NCBI GenBank assembly: GCA_023231005.1
Contig: JALNWG010000017.1
Location: forward strand, 4,644 to 68,643
Source of the DNA: Bacteroidales bacterium
GTDB lineage: Bacteria; Bacteroidota; Bacteroidia; Bacteroidales; FEN-979
Direction of reading: 5' to 3'
DNA length: 64,000 nucleotides
The translations under genes were made by a program, and so were the position numbers. The notes under the pieces were generated by a model. The model worked only from the letters and a program-made list of their open reading frames with translations. It searched no databases and had not been told where the DNA came from. This document shows positions 9,299-18,009 of this stretch, one piece after another. How positions within the stretch are numbered: position 1 is the first letter of the stretch; the number at the start of each line of letters is the position of its first letter.

Positions 9299-9910
9299 AT
9301 GAAAATCATTTGTATAGGCCGAAATTATGTAGACCACATTAAAGAGTCGAACCATGCTATACCTGCATCACCTGTATTTTTTCTCAAACCGGACACCTCC
9401 TTGCTAATTCGTAATCGTCCCTTTTACCTTCCATCATTTTCGAGAGAAATCCATCATGAAATAGAGTTGGTCATGAAGATATGTAAAGTGGGGAAAAACA
9501 TTCAAAAGAAATTTGCTGCAACCTATTTTAACGAGATTGGGATTGGGATTGATCTCACGGCAAGGGATTTACAGGAAACAGCAAAAAATAAGGGATTACC
9601 CTGGACCATCGCCAAAGGATTCGACCAATCTGCCCCAATTGGAAAATTTTTACCCATTTCAACATTTTCCGATTTAATGGATATCAATTTTCACCTTGAA
9701 TTGAATGAAAAAACAGTTCAGCACGGAAATTCCGGAATGATGGTCTTTCCTTTTGATGAAATCATATCTTATATTTCACAGTATATGACACTAAGGACCG
9801 GTGATTTGATTTTTACTGGGACCCCGTCAGGTGTTGGTCCCATCACCAAAGGAGACAAATTAGAAGCATATATTGGAGAAGAAAAACTTCTTACTTGTCA
9901 GGTTAAATAA
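9299..9910 (+). CDS. Fumarylacetoacetate hydrolase (FAH) family protein
   Basis: Metal-dependent hydrolase or decarboxylase of the FAH fold, 203 residues, single-domain. It opens with MKIICIGRNYVDHIKES, shows the metal-site segment EIHHEIELVMKI (His and two Glu ligands), then GIGIDLTARDLQ and AKGFDQSAPIG, and ends with LRTGDLIFTGTPSGVGPI, all family hallmarks. The substrate is not predictable; related proteins act on acylpyruvates or oxaloacetate. The stop codon overlaps that of the convergent DUF721 gene by eight bases. Confidence 0.9.
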   Translation: MKIICIGRNYVDHIKESNHAIPASPVFFLKPDTSLLIRNRPFYLPSFSREIHHEIELVMKICKVGKNIQKKFAATYFNEIGIGIDLTARDLQETAKNKGLPWTIAKGFDQSAPIGKFLPISTFSDLMDINFHLELNEKTVQHGNSGMMVFPFDEIISYISQYMTLRTGDLIFTGTPSGVGPITKGDKLEAYIGEEKLLTCQVK

Positions 9911-10193
9911 AAACAATTTCCTCGACAACATTTGATCCTACCTCTTTATTTAATGCTGAAATGATTTTTGAACGTGCATAAAGTAATTCATTGCGTAAAG
10001 GAGCGATGTCAATTTTGATATAAAGAATTTTTTTTTGGATAGAAAGTCTGATGGTGTTTTTCGCAACCAATTCTCCTACCACTTTGGGCCATGAGGCAAT
10101 CACTTTTGCTTCATTCATTTTATTACGCAAACGGAAAACGTCCAAAAACTCTTCAATGACCTGATTAATCGGTCGTTCCTCTGATTTTTTCAC
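9903..10193 (-). CDS. DUF721 (DciA-like) protein
   Basis: Small basic protein of 96 residues. The motif NEAKVIASWPKVVGELVAKNT and the following hydrophobic strand pattern IRLSIQKKILYIKIDIAPLRNEL match the DUF721 family, whose best known member DciA loads the replicative helicase in bacteria lacking DnaC. The start is a GTG at 10193, fourteen bases after the recF stop; no ATG is available in frame nearby. Placement right after recF fits a replication/repair role, but this short form may not have DciA activity. Probably the last gene of the leftward nusB-porQ-ispH-recF group. Confidence 0.8.
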   Translation of the reverse strand: MKKSEERPINQVIEEFLDVFRLRNKMNEAKVIASWPKVVGELVAKNTIRLSIQKKILYIKIDIAPLRNELLYARSKIISALNKEVGSNVVEEIVFI

Positions 10194-10207
10194 AATGGAA
10201 TAATGTT

Positions 10208-11323
10208 TTACGAAGATAATGAATCTCCAGCAAGAGATAAGGGAATTGAGAAAATTTTATGGTCGATCATCATCGTATCAAACATTTTTCGGATCCGCTC
10301 CTCGCTTGTGTCTGTTATAAAAACCTGGCCGAAACTTTCTTCACTAACCAACTTAATTAATTGGCTGACCCTGATATCATCAAGTTTATCAAACACATCA
10401 TCCAATAAAAGAATGGGTTTGTATCCTTTAACGGAACGCGTATATTCGAATTGCGCTAATTTAATCGCGATAACAAAAGATTTTTGTTGACCTTGACTAC
10501 CAAATTTTTTGATCGGAAAACCGTCGAGCGAAAATTCCAAATCATCCTTATGAATCCCGACTGTGGAATATTGAACCGACCGATCAATAGATAAAACTGA
10601 TTTAAATTTTTCACGATACGAAACTCCGGCTAACTGGGTAGCATAACGGATGTTAACTATTTCAAAACCATTTCCAAGCAATTTGTAATACTGTTGGAAA
10701 ATTGGAATAAACTTTCCCAGGAATTCAATGCGCTTCGACAGCACACTTTCTCCCAAATGGATCATTTGTTCATCCCAGATTTCCAGAGATACCGGATCAA
10801 AATAATGGTTGTCGTCAAACGATTTCAGCAATGCATTCCGTTGAGCCAGGGCCTTGTTATATTGAATGAGATTATCCAGATAAAATTTATCAAACTGCGA
10901 AATAACACTATCTATATATCTCCTTCTCAGATCACTTCCCTCATTGATCAAATCCCTGTCATACGGGGAGATCATTACAAGTGGAAAATTTCCAATATGG
11001 TTGGCTAACCGGTCATATTCTTTTTTATTGAGAAGGAATTTCTTTCGTTGGTTTTTTCTTTGGATACATTGTACTAACTCTGACCCTTCATTATCGCGAA
11101 TAAAAGTACCGTTGATAGCAAAATATTCATCTCCATGATGGATATTTTGTATATCCATAGCAGAATAAAAACTTTTACAGAATGATAAGTAATGAATAGC
11201 ATCCAACAAGTTCGTTTTTCCGACACCATTATTCCCAACGATGCAATTGATTTTATCGGAGAAGACAAGATCAGCTTGCTGGTAGCTTTTAAAGCCCGTC
11301 AGTGAAATTTTGTGCAAGTACAT
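10208..11323 (-). CDS. recF: DNA replication and repair protein RecF
   Basis: SMC-like ATPase that helps load RecA at gapped DNA with RecO and RecR. The P-loop is GNNGVGKTN (30-38), following the characteristic opening MYLHKISLTGFKSYQ. The ABC-type signature is SQGQQKSFVIAIKLAQ and Walker B is PILLLDDVFDKLD, followed by the switch region QVFITDT. At 371 residues the protein is full length. It lies one base after the ispH stop and 14 bases before the DUF721 gene on the same strand, so it is probably co-transcribed. dnaA and dnaN are not beside it. Confidence 0.96.
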   Translation of the reverse strand: MYLHKISLTGFKSYQQADLVFSDKINCIVGNNGVGKTNLLDAIHYLSFCKSFYSAMDIQNIHHGDEYFAINGTFIRDNEGSELVQCIQRKNQRKKFLLNKKEYDRLANHIGNFPLVMISPYDRDLINEGSDLRRRYIDSVISQFDKFYLDNLIQYNKALAQRNALLKSFDDNHYFDPVSLEIWDEQMIHLGESVLSKRIEFLGKFIPIFQQYYKLLGNGFEIVNIRYATQLAGVSYREKFKSVLSIDRSVQYSTVGIHKDDLEFSLDGFPIKKFGSQGQQKSFVIAIKLAQFEYTRSVKGYKPILLLDDVFDKLDDIRVSQLIKLVSEESFGQVFITDTSEERIRKMFDTMMIDHKIFSIPLSLAGDSLSS

Positions 11324-11324
11324 G

Positions 11325-12203
11325 TCAGGGACAATTTTTTTTGATTTTTCGTCCGATTTCTTCCATTAACCACATTGGGGTTGATGTTGCGCCACAAATT
11401 CCTACTGTATTGATTCCTGTAAACCAGGAATCTTGAATTTCCGAGGAGCTTGAAACATAATAGGTATGTGGATTAACATCCAGGCACGAATGATAGAGGA
11501 TCTTGCCATTGGAGCTTTTTTTTCCGCTAACGAAGATCACAACATCAAAATTCGAGGCAAAGTCGCGTAACTGGCTAGATCGGTTTGAAACCTGGCGACA
11601 TGTACTATCGGTCCATTCAAAATCTATTTTTCCATCAGCAGACTGTGAGTTCATTTTTTCTCTAATGAGCTGAACGATTTTGTAAAAGCCCTCTACGCTT
11701 TTGGTGGTTTGACTGTATAAACGGATAGGTCTGGAAAAATCAATTTTCCTGAAATTCTGTTCTTCCCCAATTACAATCGCAGTTCCGTTGGTTTGTCCCA
11801 CCAGTCCATTCACTTCAGCATGTCCTTCTTTCCCATAGATCACAATCTGACCATTTTTATTTTTCATCTCAATAAATCCCCGATGGATCATGTTTTGGAG
11901 ATATAAAACAATAGGACAGGAAGCATCAATGAGTTCAATGTTGTTCTGGAGAGAAATTTTATAGGTTTCCGGTGGTTCTCCATGTGCCCGAATCAGCACC
12001 TTACAATCACGAAGTGATCTGAGATTCTCGCTATTTATTACAGTCAATCCAAGTTTTTTCAATCGGTTTACTTCCATATTATTATGGACAATATCACCCA
12101 AGCAAAATAATCGCTGATCCTTTGCCAGTTCACGTTCTGCTACTTCAATCGCATAAACCACCCCAAAACAAAAACCGGAGTGAGGATCGATTGTTACCTC
12201 CAC
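11325..12203 (-). CDS. ispH: 4-hydroxy-3-methylbut-2-enyl diphosphate reductase
   Basis: Last enzyme of the MEP isoprenoid pathway; a [4Fe-4S] protein that makes IPP and DMAPP. The three cluster cysteines are C12 (SGFCFGV), C96 (DASCPIV) and C202 (DSTCRQVSNR). Further motifs LIRAHGEPPE, GKEGHAEVNG, SQTT and the C-terminal GICGATSTP are intact. The start is GTG at 12203, chosen because it gives the usual opening MEVTIDPHSGFCFGV and lies two bases after the porQ stop. Length 292 is normal. An electron donor is needed; none is adjacent. Confidence 0.96.
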   Translation of the reverse strand: MEVTIDPHSGFCFGVVYAIEVAERELAKDQRLFCLGDIVHNNMEVNRLKKLGLTVINSENLRSLRDCKVLIRAHGEPPETYKISLQNNIELIDASCPIVLYLQNMIHRGFIEMKNKNGQIVIYGKEGHAEVNGLVGQTNGTAIVIGEEQNFRKIDFSRPIRLYSQTTKSVEGFYKIVQLIREKMNSQSADGKIDFEWTDSTCRQVSNRSSQLRDFASNFDVVIFVSGKKSSNGKILYHSCLDVNPHTYYVSSSSEIQDSWFTGINTVGICGATSTPMWLMEEIGRKIKKNCP

Positions 12204-12205
12204 AA

Positions 12206-13264
12206 TTACTGCTTTTTGATAAATTCCTTCAGGCTGACTGCCAAGGTAATATAATTTCTACTTGAACCTGCTTGATATGTTGCCCGAGTATAACTTAAAT
12301 CGAACATTTTGACATGAAGGCCCACTCCAACTGAAAATCCGGCCAATCCGGCTTTACCATTGAGTTTTAGTTCCTGACGTCGTTGGTAATTATATCCAAG
12401 ACGAACCGCTAATACTTTTGCAATTGTTAATTCAGCACCTAAAACAACATGGCGCATCATATTGTCTGAAAATTTAGCGATTCCGGTTTTTTCTTTGACT
12501 TCACCGGTATAAGGGTCGGGTTGGTTGGCTGGGTCACTGATATCTAAATAGGTCAGGTCCCAACGGTTAAGATTGGTGAGAAGTTGTGTAAAACGTAAGG
12601 GAATATGTTTAAACTTCTCGGAAAGTCCGATTTGTAACTCAAATGGAAGTGCTTCTCTATTCCCTGCAACATAGGGTACGATTTGTGTACCGATATTTTT
12701 ACCGATCAGAGAAGCAGTAAACAGTTGGTCTTTCGTAATGAATGTCCCAGCAACATCAACAGCAATACCAAGTGAATGGTAGGTGTCAAGTTGGGAATAA
12801 ATCAATTTTCCATTGGCACCAATGGAAAAAAGAGGAGAAAGTCGGCGGCCCCATCCGATATTCAGAGCATATTCTGAGGCAGAAAATTCGCCTATTTGAT
12901 TTTCCGCTGCATCCCGTCCATCAAACTTTCCATAGTTAATATATTGTAAACTTCCAACAAAACTTCCTGCCTTTTTAAAATCAGCGCCATACATTACAAA
13001 GCCATAGTTGACTCCTCCGGGAATGTTAACATAGCTAACTGCCAGGTTATTATTCATCTCCGGGGTAATCAAGGATGGATTCGCCTGTGTAAGCGTAATA
13101 TCATTATCCGAAACAGCCAGGGAATTACCGCCCAAAGCAGCGACCCGCGCTGAATTTGAAAGATCAAGAAATTTATAGGTGTTAAAATTACCAATTTGAG
13201 CCCACCCCTGCCCAATCGTTAGAAGCAAAGCAAAAACTAAGCAAAATCTGGTAGTGTTTGGCAC
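12206..13264 (-). CDS. porQ: Type IX secretion system protein PorQ
   Basis: Outer-membrane protein of the T9SS, found only in Bacteroidetes. A signal peptide (FCLVFALLLTIGQGWAQ) is followed by TYKFLDLSNSARVAALGG and a long series of beta strands (YINYGKFDGRDA, FSIGANGKLIYSQLDTYHS, VVLGAELTIAKVLAVRLGYN), ending in an aromatic-poor barrel strand. PorQ has been assigned to the attachment complex that works with PorU, PorV and PorZ on CTD-carrying cargo. The start codon is GTG at 13264. It is clustered with ispH and nusB for no obvious functional reason. Presence implies that the organism exports proteins by T9SS. Confidence 0.88.
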   Translation of the reverse strand: MPNTTRFCLVFALLLTIGQGWAQIGNFNTYKFLDLSNSARVAALGGNSLAVSDNDITLTQANPSLITPEMNNNLAVSYVNIPGGVNYGFVMYGADFKKAGSFVGSLQYINYGKFDGRDAAENQIGEFSASEYALNIGWGRRLSPLFSIGANGKLIYSQLDTYHSLGIAVDVAGTFITKDQLFTASLIGKNIGTQIVPYVAGNREALPFELQIGLSEKFKHIPLRFTQLLTNLNRWDLTYLDISDPANQPDPYTGEVKEKTGIAKFSDNMMRHVVLGAELTIAKVLAVRLGYNYQRRQELKLNGKAGLAGFSVGVGLHVKMFDLSYTRATYQAGSSRNYITLAVSLKEFIKKQ

Positions 13265-13330
13265 GATTTTATCTTTGATTAATTCACTTAATAACGTTTT
13301 TACTATAAAAATATTTTACGGATGTTTGAT

Positions 13331-14293
13331 TTACACCATTAATCCCCGTCCTGTTTTCTTGATCTTGTTTTCTGCAGTCAAATCAATCACCAGTTTATCC
13401 AAAATCCCATTTATAAAGAGTTTGCTTTTCTGGGAGCTAAATTGTTTGGAGATTTCAATATATTCATTTAAAGTCACTTTAACGGGAATTTGAGAAAAGT
13501 ACAACAATTCCGTCAAAGCCATTTTAATTAAAATAATGTCAGTTAATGCAATTCTGTCAAGTTCCCAATTCCGTGTTCTTGTATCAATTAATTGTCCCAT
13601 TTCGTCACTTTGGGCAATTGTTTTCATAAACAGATCCCGAATAAATTTTCGGTCATCATCAGGATCTGTTTCATGTTCCTTGTTGAACAAATCCATCAAG
13701 GTATCTTTTTCCCCCCAGGATTCTGGTAACAGCTTGATGGTTTTAAGTACAAAGACAGCAACAAGTTCAAAATCATCTACCCAATGGATATTTCGTTCTT
13801 CGCAAAAAAACTGAAGATCTGAAGATTTTGCAATATATTTCCTGAATAATTTTTCCAGAAAATCTTGGTCTTCACGATATGAGCTCACTTCAGAATGAAT
13901 ATAAGCAAGATAATCTTTACTGGCTTTAATTTTTTGGTAAGTTTTCCGGACCATGTCCTGCTCTTCAGTCCACGAGAATTTATATCGTACACATTTTTCT
14001 GCGAGGTCGGAATTTTTCTGTAACTGTAAAATCAGGCGATTGTTGATCAGCTTATGGCTGGGATTCAACTCTTCCGGAGTAGGATAGAATTTACCCTTCG
14101 ATTCTTCCATCCTAAATTCATAAAAGTGCATCACCTCCAACAAAAATGAAAGCTGCAAATAATAAAGCTCATAAATTTTATCGATGCTTAGCAAAAGGTT
14201 TTTTTCTGCTATTTCAAGGCGGGATTCTCCCCCCTGAAAATACGCATACAGCGCCTGAAGAACCTTTATTCTATATTGCCTTCTGCCTAACAT
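13331..14293 (-). CDS. nusB: Transcription antitermination factor NusB (long Bacteroidetes form)
   Basis: RNA-binding factor of rRNA antitermination. At 320 residues it is about twice the length of E. coli NusB, as usual in this phylum. It begins MLGRRQYRIKVLQALYAYFQ and the C-terminal half holds the canonical signature (LDRIALTDIILIKMALTELL, then PVKVTLNEYIEISKQFSSQKSKLFINGILDKL cited here only in part as the 'LNEYIEISKQFSS' core). The central ~130 residues are helical and lineage-specific. It heads the leftward gene group; a divergent promoter region separates it from the DUF3276 gene. Confidence 0.9.
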   Translation of the reverse strand: MLGRRQYRIKVLQALYAYFQGGESRLEIAEKNLLLSIDKIYELYYLQLSFLLEVMHFYEFRMEESKGKFYPTPEELNPSHKLINNRLILQLQKNSDLAEKCVRYKFSWTEEQDMVRKTYQKIKASKDYLAYIHSEVSSYREDQDFLEKLFRKYIAKSSDLQFFCEERNIHWVDDFELVAVFVLKTIKLLPESWGEKDTLMDLFNKEHETDPDDDRKFIRDLFMKTIAQSDEMGQLIDTRTRNWELDRIALTDIILIKMALTELLYFSQIPVKVTLNEYIEISKQFSSQKSKLFINGILDKLVIDLTAENKIKKTGRGLMV

Positions 14294-14365
14294 AACCAGG
14301 GTATAAAAAAGAACATGTTTAAAGAACGTAAATTCGTTGCAAAGCTAATGAATAAAGAAATAAAA

Positions 14366-14395
14366 TTTGGTTTTCAAATAATATTTTTATTTTTG
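14366..14395 (+). promoter_or_regulatory. Bacteroidetes promoter upstream of the DUF3276 gene
   Basis: TTTG at 14366-14369 and TATTTTTG at 14388-14395 are separated by 18 bases, close to the consensus TTTG-N19-TAnnTTTG. The start codon lies 50 bases downstream. Confidence 0.6.
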
Positions 14396-14445
14396 CGTTC
14401 AAGGAATATATGATGTCGAACTACTAATTAAAACAAAACTGCACA

Positions 14446-14820
14446 ATGGAAGTTCTTGAAAATAAAGAAAGGGATCGGGGAGAAATCTTTTCACGCGCTG
14501 TGCGGGCTGGTAAAAGAACATATTTCTTTGATGTGAAAGCTACTGTGGGAGAAGAGCAATACTTAACGATCACAGAAAGCAAGAGACGGTTTAACAATGA
14601 ACAGGGAAAGTTTTTCTATGAGAAACATAAATTATTTCTGTATAAGGAAGATTTTGAAAAATTCCAGAAAGGCCTAAGCGATGTATTCGAGTTCATCCGC
14701 ACTGGAAATGCCCCTGCTCTCACAGAAGACGAGATGGACGTTACTCAAGATATTGACAATTTGAAAATGGCACCCAAGAATATTGAATTCGAAGATTTGT
14801 CATCTGAGACAGATAAATAG
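14446..14820 (+). CDS. DUF3276 family PUR-alpha-like nucleic-acid-binding protein
   Basis: 124-residue cytoplasmic protein. The sequence GEIFSRAVRAGKRTYFFDVK followed by YLTITESKRRF and IFLYKEDFEKFQ-like segments matches DUF3276, the bacterial relatives of PUR-alpha that bind single-stranded RNA/DNA (Borrelia BpuR is a characterised member). The C-terminal 35 residues are acidic and probably disordered. It has its own promoter and terminator, so it is a monocistronic unit. The target in Bacteroidetes is unknown. Confidence 0.85.
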   Translation: MEVLENKERDRGEIFSRAVRAGKRTYFFDVKATVGEEQYLTITESKRRFNNEQGKFFYEKHKLFLYKEDFEKFQKGLSDVFEFIRTGNAPALTEDEMDVTQDIDNLKMAPKNIEFEDLSSETDK

Positions 14821-14847
14821 GTATTCCCATTTTGTAAATTCTCTTTT

Positions 14848-14878
14848 AAGCTGTCGATCTGGCAGCTTATTTGTTTTT
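14848..14878 (+). terminator. Rho-independent terminator after the DUF3276 gene
   Basis: An 8-bp stem, AAGCTGTC (14848-14855) with GGCAGCTT (14861-14868; one G-T pair), a 5-base loop GATCT and the tail ATTTGTTTTT. Confidence 0.75.
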
Positions 14879-14947
14879 AAAACTTTTCAACATTCTTTCA
14901 CAGGTCACTATTTCGGAGTATTTTTGTGAATTTGTATAATATACCAA

Positions 14948-15751
14948 ATGGGGAAAGTAATAGCTATTGCAAATCAAAAAGGTGGAGTTGGAAAAACCAC
15001 ATCAGCCATCAACCTTGCCGCCGGATTAGCAGTTTTGGAACACAAGACATTGATCATTGATGCAGACCCTCAGGCGAATGCAACATCGGGTGTTGGATTT
15101 GATCCTCGGAATATCAAAACAAGCATTTATGAGTGTATTATTGATGATGTTGAGCCAAAAAATATCATATTAAACACTGCCACTCCATTTCTCGATTTAC
15201 TCCCAGCCCATATTGATCTTGTCGGAGCAGAAATAGAAATGATTAACCTTCCCAACCGGGAAAAAATGATGCGGAAAGTAATTGCCAGGATCCGAGATGA
15301 CTATGATTTTATTATCATTGATTGTTCTCCTTCCCTTGGATTGATTACTGTAAATTCACTTACCGCTGCCGATTCTGTAATTATTCCAGTACAATGTGAA
15401 TATTTTGCTTTGGAAGGTCTGGGCAAATTGCTTAATACTATTAAAATTGTACAAACCCGCCTTAATCCTTCCTTAGATATCGAGGGAATTTTATTAACCA
15501 TGTTTGATAACAGGTTGAATTTAGCAAAACAGGTGGTAGAAGAAGTTAAAACTCATTTCCAGCAAATGGTGTTTCGCACAATTATCAATAGAAACACCAA
15601 ATTGGGAGAAGCGCCAAGTTTTGGAAGGACAATTATGATGCACGATATTAACAGCATGGGCGCTATAAATTATTTAAACCTGGCCAGGGAAATTCTTCAG
15701 AGAAATGATCTCACCCAGTTAACTAACGCTGAAAAAGAAATCAATGTCTGA
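14948..15751 (+). CDS. parA: Chromosome partitioning ATPase ParA (Soj)
   Basis: Deviant Walker ATPase that drives origin segregation with ParB. The P-loop is QKGGVGKTTS (10-19) with the deviant lysine, followed by LIIDADPQANAT (Walker A' region) and FIIIDCSPSLGLIT (Walker B). The length of 267 and the absence of an N-terminal HTH fit the chromosomal type. TATTTTTG at 14919-14926 is a likely -7 element 22 bases before the start. The stop codon overlaps the parB start by eight bases, so translation is probably coupled. I found no parS-like palindrome nearby by eye. Confidence 0.96.
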   Translation: MGKVIAIANQKGGVGKTTSAINLAAGLAVLEHKTLIIDADPQANATSGVGFDPRNIKTSIYECIIDDVEPKNIILNTATPFLDLLPAHIDLVGAEIEMINLPNREKMMRKVIARIRDDYDFIIIDCSPSLGLITVNSLTAADSVIIPVQCEYFALEGLGKLLNTIKIVQTRLNPSLDIEGILLTMFDNRLNLAKQVVEEVKTHFQQMVFRTIINRNTKLGEAPSFGRTIMMHDINSMGAINYLNLAREILQRNDLTQLTNAEKEINV

Positions 15752-16640
15752 ATTGTACGGTAAAAAGAAAGCCTTAGGAAGAGGCTTGAGTGCACTTCTG
15801 GAGAACAACGAGACCGATACCAATGCAGGTCAAATTTCTTCTGAATTCAGAACAGGATCTATTTCTTCGATCCGAATTAGCCAGATACAGCCAAATCCCT
15901 TTCAACCGAGGGCTCATTTTAATGAGACAGAACTTGCCGAATTAGCTATTTCTATTCAACAACATGGAATAATCCAACCACTAACCATACGAAAAATTGA
16001 GCATGACCAATACCAGCTCATTTCGGGAGAACGTCGTCTGAAAGCCTGTATCATTGCTGGATTATCGGAAGTTCCAGCTTATGTACGTATAGCCAATGAT
16101 GAGCAAATGCTCGAAATGGCACTGGTTGAAAATATTCAGCGGCAAGATCTGAATCCTCTGGAGATCGCGATTAGCTTTCAACGACTGCTGGAAGAATGTA
16201 AAATAAAGCAGGAGGAACTAAGTCAGAAAGTCGGAAAAGACCGATCTACCATCTCAAACTATATCCGTCTGCTAAAACTTCCTATGGAAATTCAGGTAGC
16301 CATACGCGACCAGTTGATCACCATGGGTCATGCACGTGCCATCATCAACTTGCCAGATGAAAAAACACAATTGTTTATACTTCAATCAATTTTAGAAAAA
16401 AAACTATCAGTCAGACAAGTTGAAGAGGCTGCCCGTCAAATTATCCAGGGAAAAAAATCCTGGAATCTTAATCCGCCAACCGCACTATCTCCTAAAGCAG
16501 AAAAGTTTCAGGCTGCTCTTAATGCTCGTTTCCATTCAAAAGTTCACCTAAAAGTCTCCCCTACCGGATCAGGAACCATAACCATTATATTTAAATCGGA
16601 AGATGAATTGGACAGGATCATTTCCAAATTTGACTCCTAA
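15744..16640 (+). CDS. parB: Chromosome partitioning protein ParB (Spo0J)
   Basis: CTP-dependent parS-binding clamp. It opens with the usual basic KKKALGRGLSALL tail that stimulates ParA. The catalytic box is LISGERRLKACIIAG (GERR), followed by EMALVENIQRQDLNPLEIA. The helix-turn-helix is LSQKVGKDRSTISNYIRLLKL. The C-terminal dimerisation domain ends the protein at 298 residues. It is followed without a gap by the DUF5683 gene and then dapB and lepB, an arrangement recurring in Bacteroidetes. Confidence 0.96.
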   Translation: MSELYGKKKALGRGLSALLENNETDTNAGQISSEFRTGSISSIRISQIQPNPFQPRAHFNETELAELAISIQQHGIIQPLTIRKIEHDQYQLISGERRLKACIIAGLSEVPAYVRIANDEQMLEMALVENIQRQDLNPLEIAISFQRLLEECKIKQEELSQKVGKDRSTISNYIRLLKLPMEIQVAIRDQLITMGHARAIINLPDEKTQLFILQSILEKKLSVRQVEEAARQIIQGKKSWNLNPPTALSPKAEKFQAALNARFHSKVHLKVSPTGSGTITIIFKSEDELDRIISKFDS

Positions 16641-17213
16641 ATGAAGCAACCTCTTTTTTTTGGATTTGTGATTGTGTTTTTGACAATTTTTACGGTTGAT
16701 GCTTATTCGCAAAAGGAATCTATTAAACCAGAAACACCTGATTCAATTCTCGAAAAACAACACTCCCCAACTAAAGCGACAATTATGTCAGCCTGCCTCC
16801 CAGGATTAGGCCAGATATATAACAAAAAGGTCTGGAAAGTTCCAATCATTTATGCGGGTTTTGGCGTTATGGCCTATTTTATTTACACCAATGCAGATGA
16901 ATATTTAAATTATAAATGTGCCTTTATCGAATCATCTTATGGTAATATGAACGGATCGTATGGTTATCTTGTGCAAAAATACACGAAGGATGAACTGTTG
17001 TCTGCCCGTGAATACTATCGTAGAAATCTAGAAATAAGCTGCTTGATCTCTGCGGTATGGTATGCATTGAATATTCTGGATGCAACCGTTGATGCTCACC
17101 TATTCACCTATAATATTAGTGATAATCTTACACTAAAAATCGAACCTTCTTTTCAGGCAACCGGATTCAGTCCGAAACCAGCATCCGGACTAAGTTTCTC
17201 ATTACATTTTTAA
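16641..17213 (+). CDS. DUF5683 domain membrane/exported protein
   Basis: 190-residue protein starting on the base after the parB stop. An N-terminal signal sequence (FVIVFLTIFTVDAYSQ) precedes a polar stretch and then the DUF5683 signature KATIMSACLPGLGQIYNKK and WKVPIIYAGFGVMAYFIY, probably a membrane-associated pair of helices. A further hydrophobic segment (ISCLISAVWYALNILDATVDAHLF) follows, and the protein ends with a short beta-like FSLHF. Its place between parB and dapB is conserved in the phylum; the function is unknown. Confidence 0.8.
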   Translation: MKQPLFFGFVIVFLTIFTVDAYSQKESIKPETPDSILEKQHSPTKATIMSACLPGLGQIYNKKVWKVPIIYAGFGVMAYFIYTNADEYLNYKCAFIESSYGNMNGSYGYLVQKYTKDELLSAREYYRRNLEISCLISAVWYALNILDATVDAHLFTYNISDNLTLKIEPSFQATGFSPKPASGLSFSLHF

Positions 17214-17224
17214 TATTTATTGTT

Positions 17225-17962
17225 ATGAAGATCGCTATATTGGGATATGGAAAAATGGGCCAGGAAATTGAAAATCTTGCAATTAAAAGAGGTCATGAAA
17301 TTGTTATAACAATTAACAATCTTGAAGATTGGGATACCTCAGAGAAAAAATTGATTGAAGCTGATCTTGCCATTGATTTTTCAACACCCGGAAGCATTGT
17401 TGACAACATCTATCGATGTTTCAATTACCATCTCCCGATTGTCATCGGGACTACTGGCTGGTTTGATGATCTGGAAAAAGTTCGAGAAGATTGTCTTAAA
17501 AACAAACAAAGTATTTTTTTTTCACCCAATTTTAGTATTGGAGTTAATCTGTTTTTCGAATTAAACCGGTTGCTTGCCCGACTGATGTCAAAATGGGAAA
17601 ATTATGAAATTTCTATCGAAGAAACCCATCACATACACAAACAGGATGCACCAAGTGGAACTGCGATCGTGTTAGCAAACGACATTATTCAATATATTGA
17701 ACGAAAAGACAAATGGGTAAATGATGATGTCTCCAACCCGGAAGAAGTTGGCATAAAATCATTCCGCACCGATAATGTTCCTGGAACTCACGTTGTCAGG
17801 TACGAATCAGAAGATGATAGCATTGAGATTGTACATACAGCGAAAAGCCGTCGTGGCTTTGCTTTTGGAGCTATTCTGGCAGCAGAATGGTTAGCGGGTA
17901 AAACTGGTTTTTTTGAAATGAAAGATATGCTCGTTTCCCAAATTATCCAGAATCAGGAATAA
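17225..17962 (+). CDS. dapB: 4-hydroxy-tetrahydrodipicolinate reductase
   Basis: Lysine/diaminopimelate pathway enzyme using NAD(P)H. The nucleotide-binding motif is ILGYGKMGQE (5-14). The substrate loop ETHHIHKQDAPSGTA (133-147) carries the catalytic His/Lys pair and the SGT dipicolinate-binding residues. FSPNFSIGVNL is also diagnostic. The length of 245 is slightly short but usual for Bacteroidetes. It lies between the DUF5683 and lepB genes on the same strand. Confidence 0.96.
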   Translation: MKIAILGYGKMGQEIENLAIKRGHEIVITINNLEDWDTSEKKLIEADLAIDFSTPGSIVDNIYRCFNYHLPIVIGTTGWFDDLEKVREDCLKNKQSIFFSPNFSIGVNLFFELNRLLARLMSKWENYEISIEETHHIHKQDAPSGTAIVLANDIIQYIERKDKWVNDDVSNPEEVGIKSFRTDNVPGTHVVRYESEDDSIEIVHTAKSRRGFAFGAILAAEWLAGKTGFFEMKDMLVSQIIQNQE

Positions 17963-18009
17963 GAAAATCCAATATTTATCGTTCACTAATCAATATTAAT
18001 TTTCCTCCC

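Noticed and set aside
14821..16640. Possible parS site near parAB.
   Set aside because: No palindrome resembling GTTTCACGTGAAAC was found by eye.
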